A stretch of 64,000 bases of DNA. Source: UBA2377 sp964429385. GTDB taxonomy: Bacteria; Verrucomicrobiota; Verrucomicrobiia; Opitutales; Opitutaceae. Below are positions 44,526 to 52,025 of this stretch, one piece after another. Below the pieces are notes generated by a model. That model was not told the origin of the DNA and ran no database searches. It was given only the letters and a program-made list of their open reading frames with translations. The stretch is taken from assembly GCA_964429385.1 (NCBI GenBank), contig CAYSBR010000005.1:57101-121100 (forward strand), written 5' to 3'. Position 1 is the first letter of the stretch. Every line of letters starts with the position of its first letter. The position numbers and the translations under genes are program-made.

Positions 44526-44824
44526 GCACACCCTTGAGAAAATGGCAGCGGTTGGCCGCGGCCGCCCGGCAGCTGCCGGCCAACCCCGAAGCGCCGGCGG
44601 CTCCCCATGGTTTCGCCATGCGCGTGGCGGCCCGGGGGCTGGCGGCCGGGCGTGCACCGGCCTGGTCGCTGGAGCGCATGGCGTGGCGCGCCCTGGGCGT
44701 GGCCTGTCTGATGGCGGCGGTGGCGGTGGCGGTTAATTTTTCCTTTCCCGCCGCCCAGGCTCCGATTGAGGAGCTGTTCTTCATGACCGATGACCCGGCG
44801 GCCATTCTGCTCGCGCTGTCCTGA
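44522..44824 (+). CDS. Short single-pass membrane protein, candidate anti-sigma factor
   Basis: 100 residues: a basic N-terminal cytosolic part (MSTPLRKWQRLAAAARQLP), one transmembrane segment ALGVACLMAAVAVAVNFSF (about 57-75), and a short periplasmic tail. It overlaps the sigma gene by 4 nt, hence is translationally coupled. No zinc-binding anti-sigma HxxxCxxC motif is seen, so the anti-sigma role rests on context only. Confidence 0.6.
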   Translation: MSTPLRKWQRLAAAARQLPANPEAPAAPHGFAMRVAARGLAAGRAPAWSLERMAWRALGVACLMAAVAVAVNFSFPAAQAPIEELFFMTDDPAAILLALS

Positions 44825-44827
44825 GCC

Positions 44828-45295
44828 ATGAAAAAACCGTGGAAAATCATTCTGGCCTTTGGCGGCATCTTTGTCGCGGGGGCGATCGTGGGCGGATTTG
44901 TCACCCTGCGGATGCATCCGCCGCCGACGGTGATCATGCCGGCGATCCGGCTGGAGCCGGCCCCCGCGCAGGTGTCGCCGCATATGATCCGGCGGCTGAC
45001 GCAGCGGCTGGAGCTTTCCGCCGAGCAGCAGGAACAGATCCGCCCGATCATCGGCACGGCGGAGCGCGAAGTGCAGCGTCTCCGGCGCGAAAGTTTGCAT
45101 GAGACCATGGCGGTTTCGCGGCAGATGTATGAGCACATCGCACCGCTGCTCACCCCGGAGCAGAAGGAGAATCTCGATCGCATGCAGCAGGAAGCTCTGG
45201 AGCGGATGGCGCAGGAGCGGCAGCAACGTCTCGGTGAGCGTCCCGGGCTCGCCCCTCTGAAGCGCCCCGAGCCCCATCTGCCGGTCGCGCCGTGA
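44828..45295 (+). CDS. Membrane-anchored Spy/CpxP/ZraP-like periplasmic protein
   Basis: 155 residues. N-terminal anchor WKIILAFGGIFVAGAIVGGFV, then a helical region with two LTxxQ-like motifs, LELSAEQQEQIRPI and LLTPEQKENLDRM, as in Spy, CpxP and ZraP; the second helix pair is Glu/Gln/Arg rich (EALERMAQERQQRL). Proteins of this type chaperone or sense metal/envelope stress. Three nt separate it from the preceding gene. A proline-rich tail ends the protein. Confidence 0.75.
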   Translation: MKKPWKIILAFGGIFVAGAIVGGFVTLRMHPPPTVIMPAIRLEPAPAQVSPHMIRRLTQRLELSAEQQEQIRPIIGTAEREVQRLRRESLHETMAVSRQMYEHIAPLLTPEQKENLDRMQQEALERMAQERQQRLGERPGLAPLKRPEPHLPVAP

Positions 45296-45349
45296 TTTTT
45301 TCTCATCTTTGCGGTTGAACCGCGCGGGGTGAGGCCTACCGTCCGCCCC

Positions 45350-45452
45350 GGCCAGGTGCCATGCATGGGCAGGCGCGTGAACTCCGCCAGGACCGGAAGG
45401 TAGCAACGGCAACGACGTTCTCCCAGTGCCGTGGAGTGCCTGGCCACTTTTT
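45350..45452 (+). ncRNA. ffs: Signal recognition particle RNA, small bacterial type (4.5S)
   Basis: The SRP apical domain is visible at 45387-45410: CCAGGACCGGAAGGTAGCAA, with the GGAA tetraloop and the conserved asymmetric internal loop (AGCA side). Ends pair: GGCCAGGTGCC (45350-45360) with GAGTGCCTGGCC (45434-45445), followed by ACTTTTTTTA, a terminator-like T tract. Length about 100 nt fits the Alu-less RNA. It sits just upstream of dnaX, as in many bacteria. Exact ends are estimated from the outer stem. Confidence 0.9.
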
Positions 45453-45552
45453 TTACTGCGGACCGGCAGGCGCGGATTGCGGGGCGGCGCGGAGAGTTTG
45501 CCAAGGTCGGGCTTGCCCAAGCCGCCCTCCGCACTCTTCATTCCGCATTCGC

Positions 45553-46698
45553 ATGTCGAGTTCCTACCAAGTCATCGCGCGCAAGTGGCGGCCCCAGACG
45601 TTTGACGACGTCGTCGGCCAGGACCACGTGGTGCGGACGTTGAAGAACGCCATCGCCCGCAACCGGATCGCCCACGCCTATCTGTTCGTGGGGCCGCGCG
45701 GCACGGGCAAGACCTCGACCGCCCGCATTTTTGCCAAGGCGCTCAACTGCACCGACGGTCCGAAGGCGGATTTCGATGTGAACGACCCGGTGGTGAAGGC
45801 GATCAGCGACGGCTCGTCGCTCGATGTGATCGAGATCGACGGCGCCTCGAACAACTCGGTGGATCAGATCCGCGATCTGCGCGATGACGTGCGCTACGCG
45901 CCCACCCAGGGCAAGTTCAAGGTGTATATCATTGACGAGGTGCACATGCTCTCCAACCAGGCTTTCAACGCGCTGTTGAAGACGCTGGAGGAGCCGCCGG
46001 AGCATGTGAAATTTGTCTTCGCCACGACCGATGTGCAGAAGGTGCTGCCGACGATTCTGTCGCGCTGCCAACGGTTCGATCTGAAGCCCATTTCGGCGGA
46101 CCTCATCGTGGAACGGTTGAAAAAAATCGCCACGGAAGAGAAGGTCGGGGCCTCGGATGCGGCCTTGCGTTGCATCGCCCGGATGGCGGATGGCGGGATG
46201 CGCGACGCGCAGTCCATCTTCGACCAGATGATCTCGTTCTGCGGCGCGGAGATCAACGAGGCGGATGTATTGGATGTTTACGGGCTCGTCTCCGCCGAGA
46301 AAACCGCGGCGCTGGCCGCGGCGGTGGCGGCGGGTGACCATCGGCGGATTGTCGCCCTGGTGGATGAGTGTGATGCGGCGGGCCGTGATTTGGTGCGCTT
46401 GCTGTCCGATCTGCAGGCGCTGGTGCGCCAGGCTTTGCTCGACGCGATCGGCCGTGGCGGTCGCAGCGAGATGCTGGGCGGGGTGCCGCTGACCACCGAA
46501 CAGCTCACGCGCCTGTTGGACGGGCTGCGCGAAGGGGAGGGTGGCGTGAAGCTTGGCCTGGCTGAAAAGATCAATTTTGAAGTCACGCTGTTGAAGGCGG
46601 TCGAGGCCAGCCGGGCGCGGGCAATTGACAGCCTGATCAAGGAGCTGGCGACGCTGGCGGACGAGTCCGGCCCGGCGGACGAAAAAAAAAAGGCCTGA
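45553..46698 (+). CDS. dnaX: DNA polymerase III subunit gamma/tau, zero-frame (short) product
   Basis: Clamp-loader ATPase. 381 residues in the zero frame, ending DEKKKA directly after ten A. Walker A GPRGTGKT (47-54), DEVHMLSNQAFNALLKTLEEPP, sensor/SRC segment LPTILSRCQRFDLKPI and the collar domain are complete. The usual zinc-finger cysteines after ALNC are missing (only C66 remains: CTDGPKADFDVNDP). Most of the expected C-terminal extension lies in the next frame (see 46692-47096). ATG 45553 (MSSSYQVIARKWRPQTFDDVVGQ) is the family start. It follows the SRP RNA gene. Confidence 0.95.
   Translation: MSSSYQVIARKWRPQTFDDVVGQDHVVRTLKNAIARNRIAHAYLFVGPRGTGKTSTARIFAKALNCTDGPKADFDVNDPVVKAISDGSSLDVIEIDGASNNSVDQIRDLRDDVRYAPTQGKFKVYIIDEVHMLSNQAFNALLKTLEEPPEHVKFVFATTDVQKVLPTILSRCQRFDLKPISADLIVERLKKIATEEKVGASDAALRCIARMADGGMRDAQSIFDQMISFCGAEINEADVLDVYGLVSAEKTAALAAAVAAGDHRRIVALVDECDAAGRDLVRLLSDLQALVRQALLDAIGRGGRSEMLGGVPLTTEQLTRLLDGLREGEGGVKLGLAEKINFEVTLLKAVEASRARAIDSLIKELATLADESGPADEKKKA
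46682..46691 (+). promoter_or_regulatory. A10 homopolymer, candidate dnaX frameshift/slippage site
   Basis: Ten consecutive A (GAC GAA AAA AAA AAG GCC TGA in the zero frame). A -1 shift, or transcription with one extra A, would skip the TGA 6 nt later and join the open frame that continues to 47096. Homopolymer A-runs drive dnaX slippage in Thermus and A AAA AAG frameshifting in E. coli. Confidence 0.65.
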
Positions 46699-47096
46699 TT
46701 GAGCGGCTGGAAGGGCGGTTGCAGGCGGCGCAGGCCGCGGCGGCGGCCACCCGTCCGGTGGTGGCGCCACCAGTGGTGATGGCGGAAGCGGCGGAGTCGC
46801 CGGCCGAGGCGGTGACGCTGGAGGACGACATGGCGCCCCTCTGGCCCGATGAAGCGGCGGAGGCGGCCTACTTGGCGGAGGCGAGGCCCCAGGAAGAGGT
46901 TCCGAGCTCGTCGGCGCCGATCGCGGAGGCGGAGGAAGCGGCGGACAAGGGCGCCGCCCTGCCTGAGCTCGATCAGTTGGTGCAGCGCATTCCGCCGGCG
47001 GTGCGCGAGACGTTGGAGGAATATTTCCGCGCCCGTTTCGTGAAGGTGAAGCGCACGCCCAAGGCGGTGCTGAAGGAATCAAACCGGCCAGGTTGA
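46692..47096 (+). CDS. dnaX: dnaX C-terminal extension in the -1 frame
   Basis: Open frame that continues without stop from the A10 tract to TGA 47094-47096, reading KGLIERLEGRLQAAQ, then a linker rich in Ala, Pro and Glu (about 80 residues), then LDQLVQRIPPAVRETLEEYF and FVKVKRTPKAVLKE. Low-complexity acidic linker plus a small helical end is what tau-type DnaX tails look like. A shifted product would be about 514 residues. It either comes from programmed frameshifting or slippage, or marks a one-base assembly error in the homopolymer. Its end overlaps the convergent GGCT-like gene by 18 nt. Confidence 0.7.
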   Translation, partial: GLIERLEGRLQAAQAAAAATRPVVAPPVVMAEAAESPAEAVTLEDDMAPLWPDEAAEAAYLAEARPQEEVPSSSAPIAEAEEAADKGAALPELDQLVQRIPPAVRETLEEYFRARFVKVKRTPKAVLKESNRPG

Positions 47097-47435
47097 GCCG
47101 GCGCGCGGCCACCCTGCGACGGGGCGGGCGTAGAAATAGGTTTCCACGGTTTCGGTGCTCCCGGGGTGGGCGAGCGAAATGCCGGCGCGGGTGTAAAGCC
47201 CTTCGGCGACGCCTTCCAGCAGGTCGAGCCGCCGCAGACAATCCGGGTCCACCCGCCAGAGTTCACCGGTGACACCGAGGCGATCAGTCGCCTCCGGAAT
47301 CAACCCCGGGTAGCTGCCGAGTGAATACAGGGTGTACCCCGGGACAGTGCGGGCGGGGCCGAGAAAATACTGGCCGGCGAGTTCGCCGTGGTTTTCGCCG
47401 CCTTGCTTGAGTGAGCCGTAAACAAAGAGCCGCAT
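47079..47435 (-). CDS. Gamma-glutamylcyclotransferase-fold (AIG2/BtrG-like) protein
   Basis: 118 residues. Starts MRLFVYGSLKQGGENHG, the GGCT substrate loop YGSL, then PGYTLYSLGSYPGLIPE and GELWRVDPDCLRRLDLLEG, where the conserved acidic residue lies in the family. Activity could be cleavage of gamma-glutamyl amines or ring closure; substrate unknown. Convergent with dnaX, sharing 18 nt with its shifted tail. Confidence 0.88.
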   Translation of the reverse strand: MRLFVYGSLKQGGENHGELAGQYFLGPARTVPGYTLYSLGSYPGLIPEATDRLGVTGELWRVDPDCLRRLDLLEGVAEGLYTRAGISLAHPGSTETVETYFYARPVAGWPRAGSTWPV

Positions 47436-47471
47436 GGCCAGGGCAAGTCTGCGTGTCGGCGAAGTGCGGTC

Positions 47472-48332
47472 TCAGGACGTTTCGTCCGTTTCGGTCTCGA
47501 TGACGATGGCTGTGATGTTGTCGCGTCCCGACGCTTCCAGAGCGGCTTCCACCAGCCGGCGGGCGGCGGGCAGGGTGGACTCGGTGGCGGCGGGCTCACG
47601 GATGAGCTCCTGCAGGCGCCGATCCCAGAGGCCGTCATTCAGGCCGTCGGAGCAGATGAGGAACCGGTCGCCGGGCTGGTAGCCCACCGCGCCGACCTGC
47701 GGGTCGATGAACTGGTGGCCGGCGCCAAGCGCCTGGTTCAGGGCGTTGCGCATCGGGTGGGTGCGCGCCTCGCGTTCATTGATTTTGCCCTGGCGGCGAA
47801 GCCAGCCGACGTGGGAGTGATCGTGGGAGATCTGGTTGAACCCGCCTTCGCGGGGCAGGTAGTAGATGCGACTGTCGCCGAGGTGGCCGAAATACATCCA
47901 GCCGGGGGTGAACCAGCACAGGCTCAGGGTGGCGCCCATGCCGGCGCATTCCTCGTAACTGCGCCCATGCTGGAGCATCACTTCGTGGATGTCGGCGAAC
48001 AGCTCCTCCAGCACATCGGCAAACCCGCTGGCCAGCCCCATGGCCGACATGCGAAAGCTCTTGGGCATGAGTTTGGTGATGTGGTCCACGGCGATGCGGC
48101 TGGCAAATTCGCCGGAGTTTGCTCCGCCCATGCCGTCGCTGACGGCGAAGACGAAGTCGGTCTTGCGGGCGGAGGTCTCTCCGGTTTTTCCGAGGACGTG
48201 CAGCTCGTGGCCGTCAAATTTGAGGGCGAGGAAGGAGTCCTCGTTATTGGGGCGCACGCGTCCGCAGTGGGTGAAGGCGGACCAGCGCAGGCGGCAGGGA
48301 GGCGGGGTGCCGGGGGAAGGATCAGGAGCCAT
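47472..48332 (-). CDS. PP2C-family protein serine/threonine phosphatase
   Basis: 286 residues from ATG 48332. Motifs: GRVRPNNEDSFLAL (metal Asp), FVFAVSDGMGGANSGEFAS, MGATLSLCWF, FGHLGDSRIYYLP, FLICSDGLNDGLWD and SGRDNITAIVI, all metal-binding aspartates present. No membrane segment; cytosolic. Its first 11 nt overlap the end of the kinase-like gene upstream, so a kinase-like and a phosphatase protein are made together. Substrates unknown. Confidence 0.93.
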   Translation of the reverse strand: MAPDPSPGTPPPCRLRWSAFTHCGRVRPNNEDSFLALKFDGHELHVLGKTGETSARKTDFVFAVSDGMGGANSGEFASRIAVDHITKLMPKSFRMSAMGLASGFADVLEELFADIHEVMLQHGRSYEECAGMGATLSLCWFTPGWMYFGHLGDSRIYYLPREGGFNQISHDHSHVGWLRRQGKINEREARTHPMRNALNQALGAGHQFIDPQVGAVGYQPGDRFLICSDGLNDGLWDRRLQELIREPAATESTLPAARRLVEAALEASGRDNITAIVIETETDETS

Positions 48333-48735
48333 CGGGCGGGGAAAGGGGCGGGGAAGCGGGATCGTCGAGCAGGGTGGCCAGTTCGAAATCAATGATGCAG
48401 AAGCGCCCGTCGGTGATCCGGTAGGTCACATTGCGCAGGAAGGGGTCGTCATGCCGCACGCCGTATTGCTCCAGCTCGGCAAAGACCTCGCGAAGGCGCT
48501 CGTCGGTCATGTGTTCCACCCGGGACCCGCAATTGCTGGTGACCAGCAGAAGCTTGTCGGGGTCGGCCTCCAGCACGCGGGGCACGAAATCGCAACCGCG
48601 TGACTCCAGGTGCTTCAACACGCGCACTTCGTTGGCAAAACGCTCCGGCGCCTGGTGTCCGCGGAAGGTTTTGTAAACGCGGCCATTGTAACCGATGTGC
48701 ACGTGGGCGCGGCGGGTGTCTTTGGCTTCGGGCAT
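48322..48735 (-). CDS. Minimal protein-kinase-like protein (RIO/Bud32-like)
   Basis: 137 residues. It shows a compact kinase core: a lysine in RVYKTFRGH, a glutamate in ANEVRVLKHLE, a hinge-like KLLLVTSNCG, catalytic loop RHDDPFLRNV (HxDxxxxN) and a metal segment IIDFELATLL (DFE instead of DFG). The length is about half of a canonical kinase, near the size of Bud32-type kinases but still shorter. It overlaps the PP2C gene by 11 nt. It may phosphorylate a protein reversed by that phosphatase, or be a pseudokinase; context only. Confidence 0.65.
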   Translation of the reverse strand: MPEAKDTRRAHVHIGYNGRVYKTFRGHQAPERFANEVRVLKHLESRGCDFVPRVLEADPDKLLLVTSNCGSRVEHMTDERLREVFAELEQYGVRHDDPFLRNVTYRITDGRFCIIDFELATLLDDPASPPLSPPDGS

Positions 48736-48846
48736 GAGGGAAGAACGTGCGGTTATGCAGGAATCAGGCCAAAAATATTCCGTGCAAGAATTTAATCATC
48801 AGTGGTTTTTGTGAAATATGGCTGGAACTTAAGTTATGGCTTTTGC

Positions 48847-48862
48847 TGGCATGCAAGGTGCT
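48847..48862 (+). promoter_or_regulatory. Sigma-54-type promoter upstream of glnA
   Basis: TGGCATGCAAGGTGCT matches the -24/-12 consensus (TGGCAYR-N4-TTGCW) at all but one of the fixed positions, with GG (48848-48849) and GC (48860-48861) exactly 10 nt apart. Predicted transcription start is about 48873, giving a leader of about 77 nt before the ATG. Nitrogen control of glutamine synthetase through sigma-54 is common. Confidence 0.65.
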
Positions 48863-48949
48863 CTTTGGTAGGCGGTCTCGGAGTTCAGCCGCACAAGAAC
48901 CTTGCGGTTGCCGCCGCGGCTAAAACCCTATCAATCCTCATTATCGCAT

Positions 48950-49978
48950 ATGGCCAAATACAAATTGGAATACATCTGGTTGGATGGCTACACGCCGCTC
49001 GCCAGTCTGCGCAGCAAAACGCAGATCAAGGAATATGCCAGCTTTCCCAAGCTGGAAGAACTCCCCAATTGGGGCTTCGACGGCAGCTCCACGCGCCAGG
49101 CGGAAGGCAAGAGCTCCGATTGCGTGCTCAAGCCGGTGGCGGTGTACCCCGATGTGACGCGTCGCAACGGCGTGCTGGTCATGTGCGAGGTGATGATGCC
49201 GGACGGGAAGACGCCGCATCCCTCGAACACCCGTGGCACCATTCCCGATGATCCGGACACCTGGTTCGGCTTCGAGCAGGAATATTTCTTCTTCAAGGAT
49301 GGCGCGCCCTTGGGCTTTCCTCCGGGCGGGTTTCCCGGGCCGCAGGGTCCCTATTACACCGGCGTCGGCTATAATAACGTGGGCAACGTCGCCCGGGAGA
49401 TCGTCGAAAAGCACATCGACCTCTGTCTGGATGCGGGGATCAACCTCGAAGGCGTCAACGCCGAGGTCGCCAAAGGCCAGTGGGAGTTTCAGGTTTTCGG
49501 CAAGGGCTCGAAGAGCGCCGCCGACCAGATCTGGGTCGCCCGCTACCTGCTCGCCCGGCTGGGCGAAGCTTACGGCGTGGACATCGAGTGGCAGTGCAAA
49601 CCGTTGCGCGGGCCCTTCAACCAGCCGCTCGATTGGAACGGTTCCGGCATGCACGCCAATTTTTCGACGAAGCGGCTGCGTGAGGAAGGCGGCAAGGAAT
49701 ACTTCGAGAAGCTCATGGCGGCCTTTGCGAAATACATGGATGAGCACATCGCCGTCTATGGTCCGGACAACCATCTGCGGCTCACCGGTCTGCACGAGAC
49801 GCAGTCCATCGACAAGTTCACCTACGGCATCGCCGACCGCGGTTCCTCGATTCGCGTGCCGCACAGTTTTGTTAACAGCGGTTACAAGGGTTACCTTGAG
49901 GATCGCCGGCCGAACTCCGCCGCCGACCCGTATCTGGTCGCCGGCCGGATCATCAAGACGATCCAGAGCGTGGCCTGA
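48950..49978 (+). CDS. glnII: Glutamine synthetase, type II (eukaryote-like)
   Basis: 342 residues, the length of GSII (GlnII), not the 470 of bacterial GlnA. MAKYKLEYIWLDGYTPLASLRSKTQI, NWGFDGSSTRQAEGKSSDC, FGFEQEYFFF, and WDFNGSSM-like stretch DWNGSGMHANFST and a GRRPNSAADPY-type end (DRRPNSAADPYLVAGRI) are all present. It makes glutamine from glutamate and ammonia. GSII has no adenylylation site, so control would be transcriptional, in keeping with the sigma-54-type promoter. A strong terminator follows. Confidence 0.95.
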   Translation: MAKYKLEYIWLDGYTPLASLRSKTQIKEYASFPKLEELPNWGFDGSSTRQAEGKSSDCVLKPVAVYPDVTRRNGVLVMCEVMMPDGKTPHPSNTRGTIPDDPDTWFGFEQEYFFFKDGAPLGFPPGGFPGPQGPYYTGVGYNNVGNVAREIVEKHIDLCLDAGINLEGVNAEVAKGQWEFQVFGKGSKSAADQIWVARYLLARLGEAYGVDIEWQCKPLRGPFNQPLDWNGSGMHANFSTKRLREEGGKEYFEKLMAAFAKYMDEHIAVYGPDNHLRLTGLHETQSIDKFTYGIADRGSSIRVPHSFVNSGYKGYLEDRRPNSAADPYLVAGRIIKTIQSVA

Positions 49979-50000
49979 GTATCATCGGTTATTTGGGACG

Positions 50001-50030
50001 AGCGCCGGCCGCAAGGCCGGCGCTTTTTTT
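50001..50030 (+). terminator. Intrinsic terminator of glutamine synthetase gene
   Basis: AGCGCCGGCC and GGCCGGCGCT form a perfect 10-bp stem with loop GCAA, followed by a T tract (50023-50030), 22 nt after the stop. Confidence 0.9.
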
Positions 50031-50090
50031 GCGCACTGGTGTGGCGGCTGATTTATGCATCGCCCCCGGCGGCAGGCTGCCCTGTGCTGG

Positions 50091-52004
50091 ATGGCTACCA
50101 TGGCAGCTGACAATGCCCCCCGTTTTCCTCTCCCGGCCTGGCTGGAATGGCCGGCGGCAGGTTTGCTGGCGTGCAACATCATCTGGACCACCTTGTGTCT
50201 GGGCGGTTACCGGCCGGAAACGATGGTGGTCACCAGTGCGTTGACGGGAGGGCTGCTGTTTTTTCACTGCGCGGCCCGGGCTTGGTTGGGGCAAGCCGTC
50301 GCTCCCTGGCATCCGGCCGGCTGGCTTTTCATTCCCTTTCTGCTCTATGCGGCGGCGAATGTGCTTTGGGTGACTCCCGTGCGCTGGCTGGGCTGGCATG
50401 ACTGGCTGTGGTGGGCCCAGTTGGTGGCGGTCTTTTGGGTGGTGCTGAACGATATTGGCCGGCCCTGGGTGCGGCAATTTATTCTCGGGTCACTGGCCGC
50501 GGTGGGCTTTGTCGCTGTGGTGCTGGCGGCTTACCAAGCCTTTGTCCGTCCGGAATGGCTGATGATGGGGCGGGTGCAGGCGGAACAGTTTATCGGTCGT
50601 TCGAGCGGCCCCTTTGGGATTCCGAACAGTCTGGCGGCGCTGTTGCTCCTGTTGCTGCCACCGGCGGTGATGCTGACCTGCCAGCGTCGGGCCGGGCCGA
50701 TTCAACGGGTGCTGGCGGGCTATCTCGCGGCGGCCTATCTGCTGGGGCTCGTGCTTACGGTGAGCCGGGGGGCCTGGCTTGGGCTGGCGGTGGCCGGGAT
50801 GCTGTGGCCTTTGCTGATGCCGGGGCGGACCTGGATACGACGGCTGAAGCTGGCGGCGGTGACGGTGGGGGGAGTTTTGATGGTGGGCGCCGCACTTTAT
50901 TGGGCGGCGCCGGCGATGCGGGAACGTTTTGATACGTTGGTGGCGGAGTCCGGCGAACGGACGCGTCCGGTCATGTGGCGGGGTGCCTGGCAGTTGTTTA
51001 GGGAGAATCCGCTTTGGGGCAGTGGGGCGGGGAGCTACAACATCGCCTTCGAGAAACATCGGCCGGAGCCCTACCAGCTCGATTCCCAATGGGCGCATAA
51101 CGATTACCTGAATACCCTGAGCGATTACGGTGTCGCGGGCTTCGGGTTGTTTTTCGGCGCGTGTGCCTGGGTGGCGCTACGCTGCGTGTATCGCGGCCGA
51201 CCTTTCTCGATACGGCAGGTGGGCGGGGAATGGCTGGAGGATCCTTACTTCCGGCAGGCCGTCGCCCTCGGGTTACTGGCGTTCGGCTTCCAGCTGTTTG
51301 TGGATTTTCATCTCAAAATCCCGGCGCTGGCGCTGGCACTGGCGACGGTGGCCGGTCTGCTGGTGCGACAAATGTGGCCGGCGTGGGCGCGTGGTGCGGC
51401 GGCGCGCGGTAGCTTGTCCCGTGCGCTGGCCTTGGCGGCGGCCGCGGGGGTGGCGGGTGGCATGGGGCTCGGGGTGATGCCTCATTATCGCGCGGAGGCG
51501 GCGCGCTATGCCGCCCGGCAGTCGCTGGATACCCTGGCGGAACGGGAGACGGGTGCGTATCGCGAGGTGGTGGAGCCGGCGCGCGAGGCCCTGATCCGCG
51601 CGGTTTCCCTCAATCCCGGGAACGCCCAAGCCTGGGCCGATCTGGCGTATGCGACCAGTCTGCAGGCGCATGGTGAACCGGGTCGCACCCGACAGCTGGG
51701 CGAGGAGGCGGAGCAGCAGGCCGGCCGCGCGCTGGCACTGGCTCCGGCGGTGCCGGAGTTTCATATTCGCCAGGGTGTGGCTTTGGACATGCAGGGCCGA
51801 TGGTTGGAGGCGGGCAATTGTTTTGCGCAGGCGCTGCGGCTCGCCCCCGCGAGCGCCCGGGTCTGGTATTACCAGGCTTATCATCTGAGTCTGGATGCCT
51901 CGGCGCAGGGGAGGGCGCGATCGGCGGTCGCGATCAGCTTGCGTCTTGACCCGGGTTATGCCCCGGCCCAGCGTTTGCGCCAGCAGTTGGCAACTGGACG
52001 ATGA
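50091..52004 (+). CDS. O-antigen ligase/polymerase-like membrane protein with TPR tail
   Basis: 637 residues from ATG 50091 (50100 and 50055 are possible). About ten hydrophobic segments up to residue 475, with the Wzy_C-type periplasmic loop around RPVMWRGAWQLFRENPLWGSGAGSYNIAFE and AHNDYLNTLSDYGVAGF, the signature of O-antigen ligases. The last 170 residues hold TPR-like units: ISLNP-type SLNPGNAQAWADLAYATS, EEAEQQAGRALALAPAVPEF, RWLEAGNCFAQALRLAPASARVW. The protein probably joins or polymerises an exported glycan or modifies a protein. The FecR gene follows by 21 nt. Confidence 0.82.
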   Translation: MATMAADNAPRFPLPAWLEWPAAGLLACNIIWTTLCLGGYRPETMVVTSALTGGLLFFHCAARAWLGQAVAPWHPAGWLFIPFLLYAAANVLWVTPVRWLGWHDWLWWAQLVAVFWVVLNDIGRPWVRQFILGSLAAVGFVAVVLAAYQAFVRPEWLMMGRVQAEQFIGRSSGPFGIPNSLAALLLLLLPPAVMLTCQRRAGPIQRVLAGYLAAAYLLGLVLTVSRGAWLGLAVAGMLWPLLMPGRTWIRRLKLAAVTVGGVLMVGAALYWAAPAMRERFDTLVAESGERTRPVMWRGAWQLFRENPLWGSGAGSYNIAFEKHRPEPYQLDSQWAHNDYLNTLSDYGVAGFGLFFGACAWVALRCVYRGRPFSIRQVGGEWLEDPYFRQAVALGLLAFGFQLFVDFHLKIPALALALATVAGLLVRQMWPAWARGAAARGSLSRALALAAAAGVAGGMGLGVMPHYRAEAARYAARQSLDTLAERETGAYREVVEPAREALIRAVSLNPGNAQAWADLAYATSLQAHGEPGRTRQLGEEAEQQAGRALALAPAVPEFHIRQGVALDMQGRWLEAGNCFAQALRLAPASARVWYYQAYHLSLDASAQGRARSAVAISLRLDPGYAPAQRLRQQLATGR

Positions 52005-52025
52005 TCGTCGAAGCCGCGCTTACCC

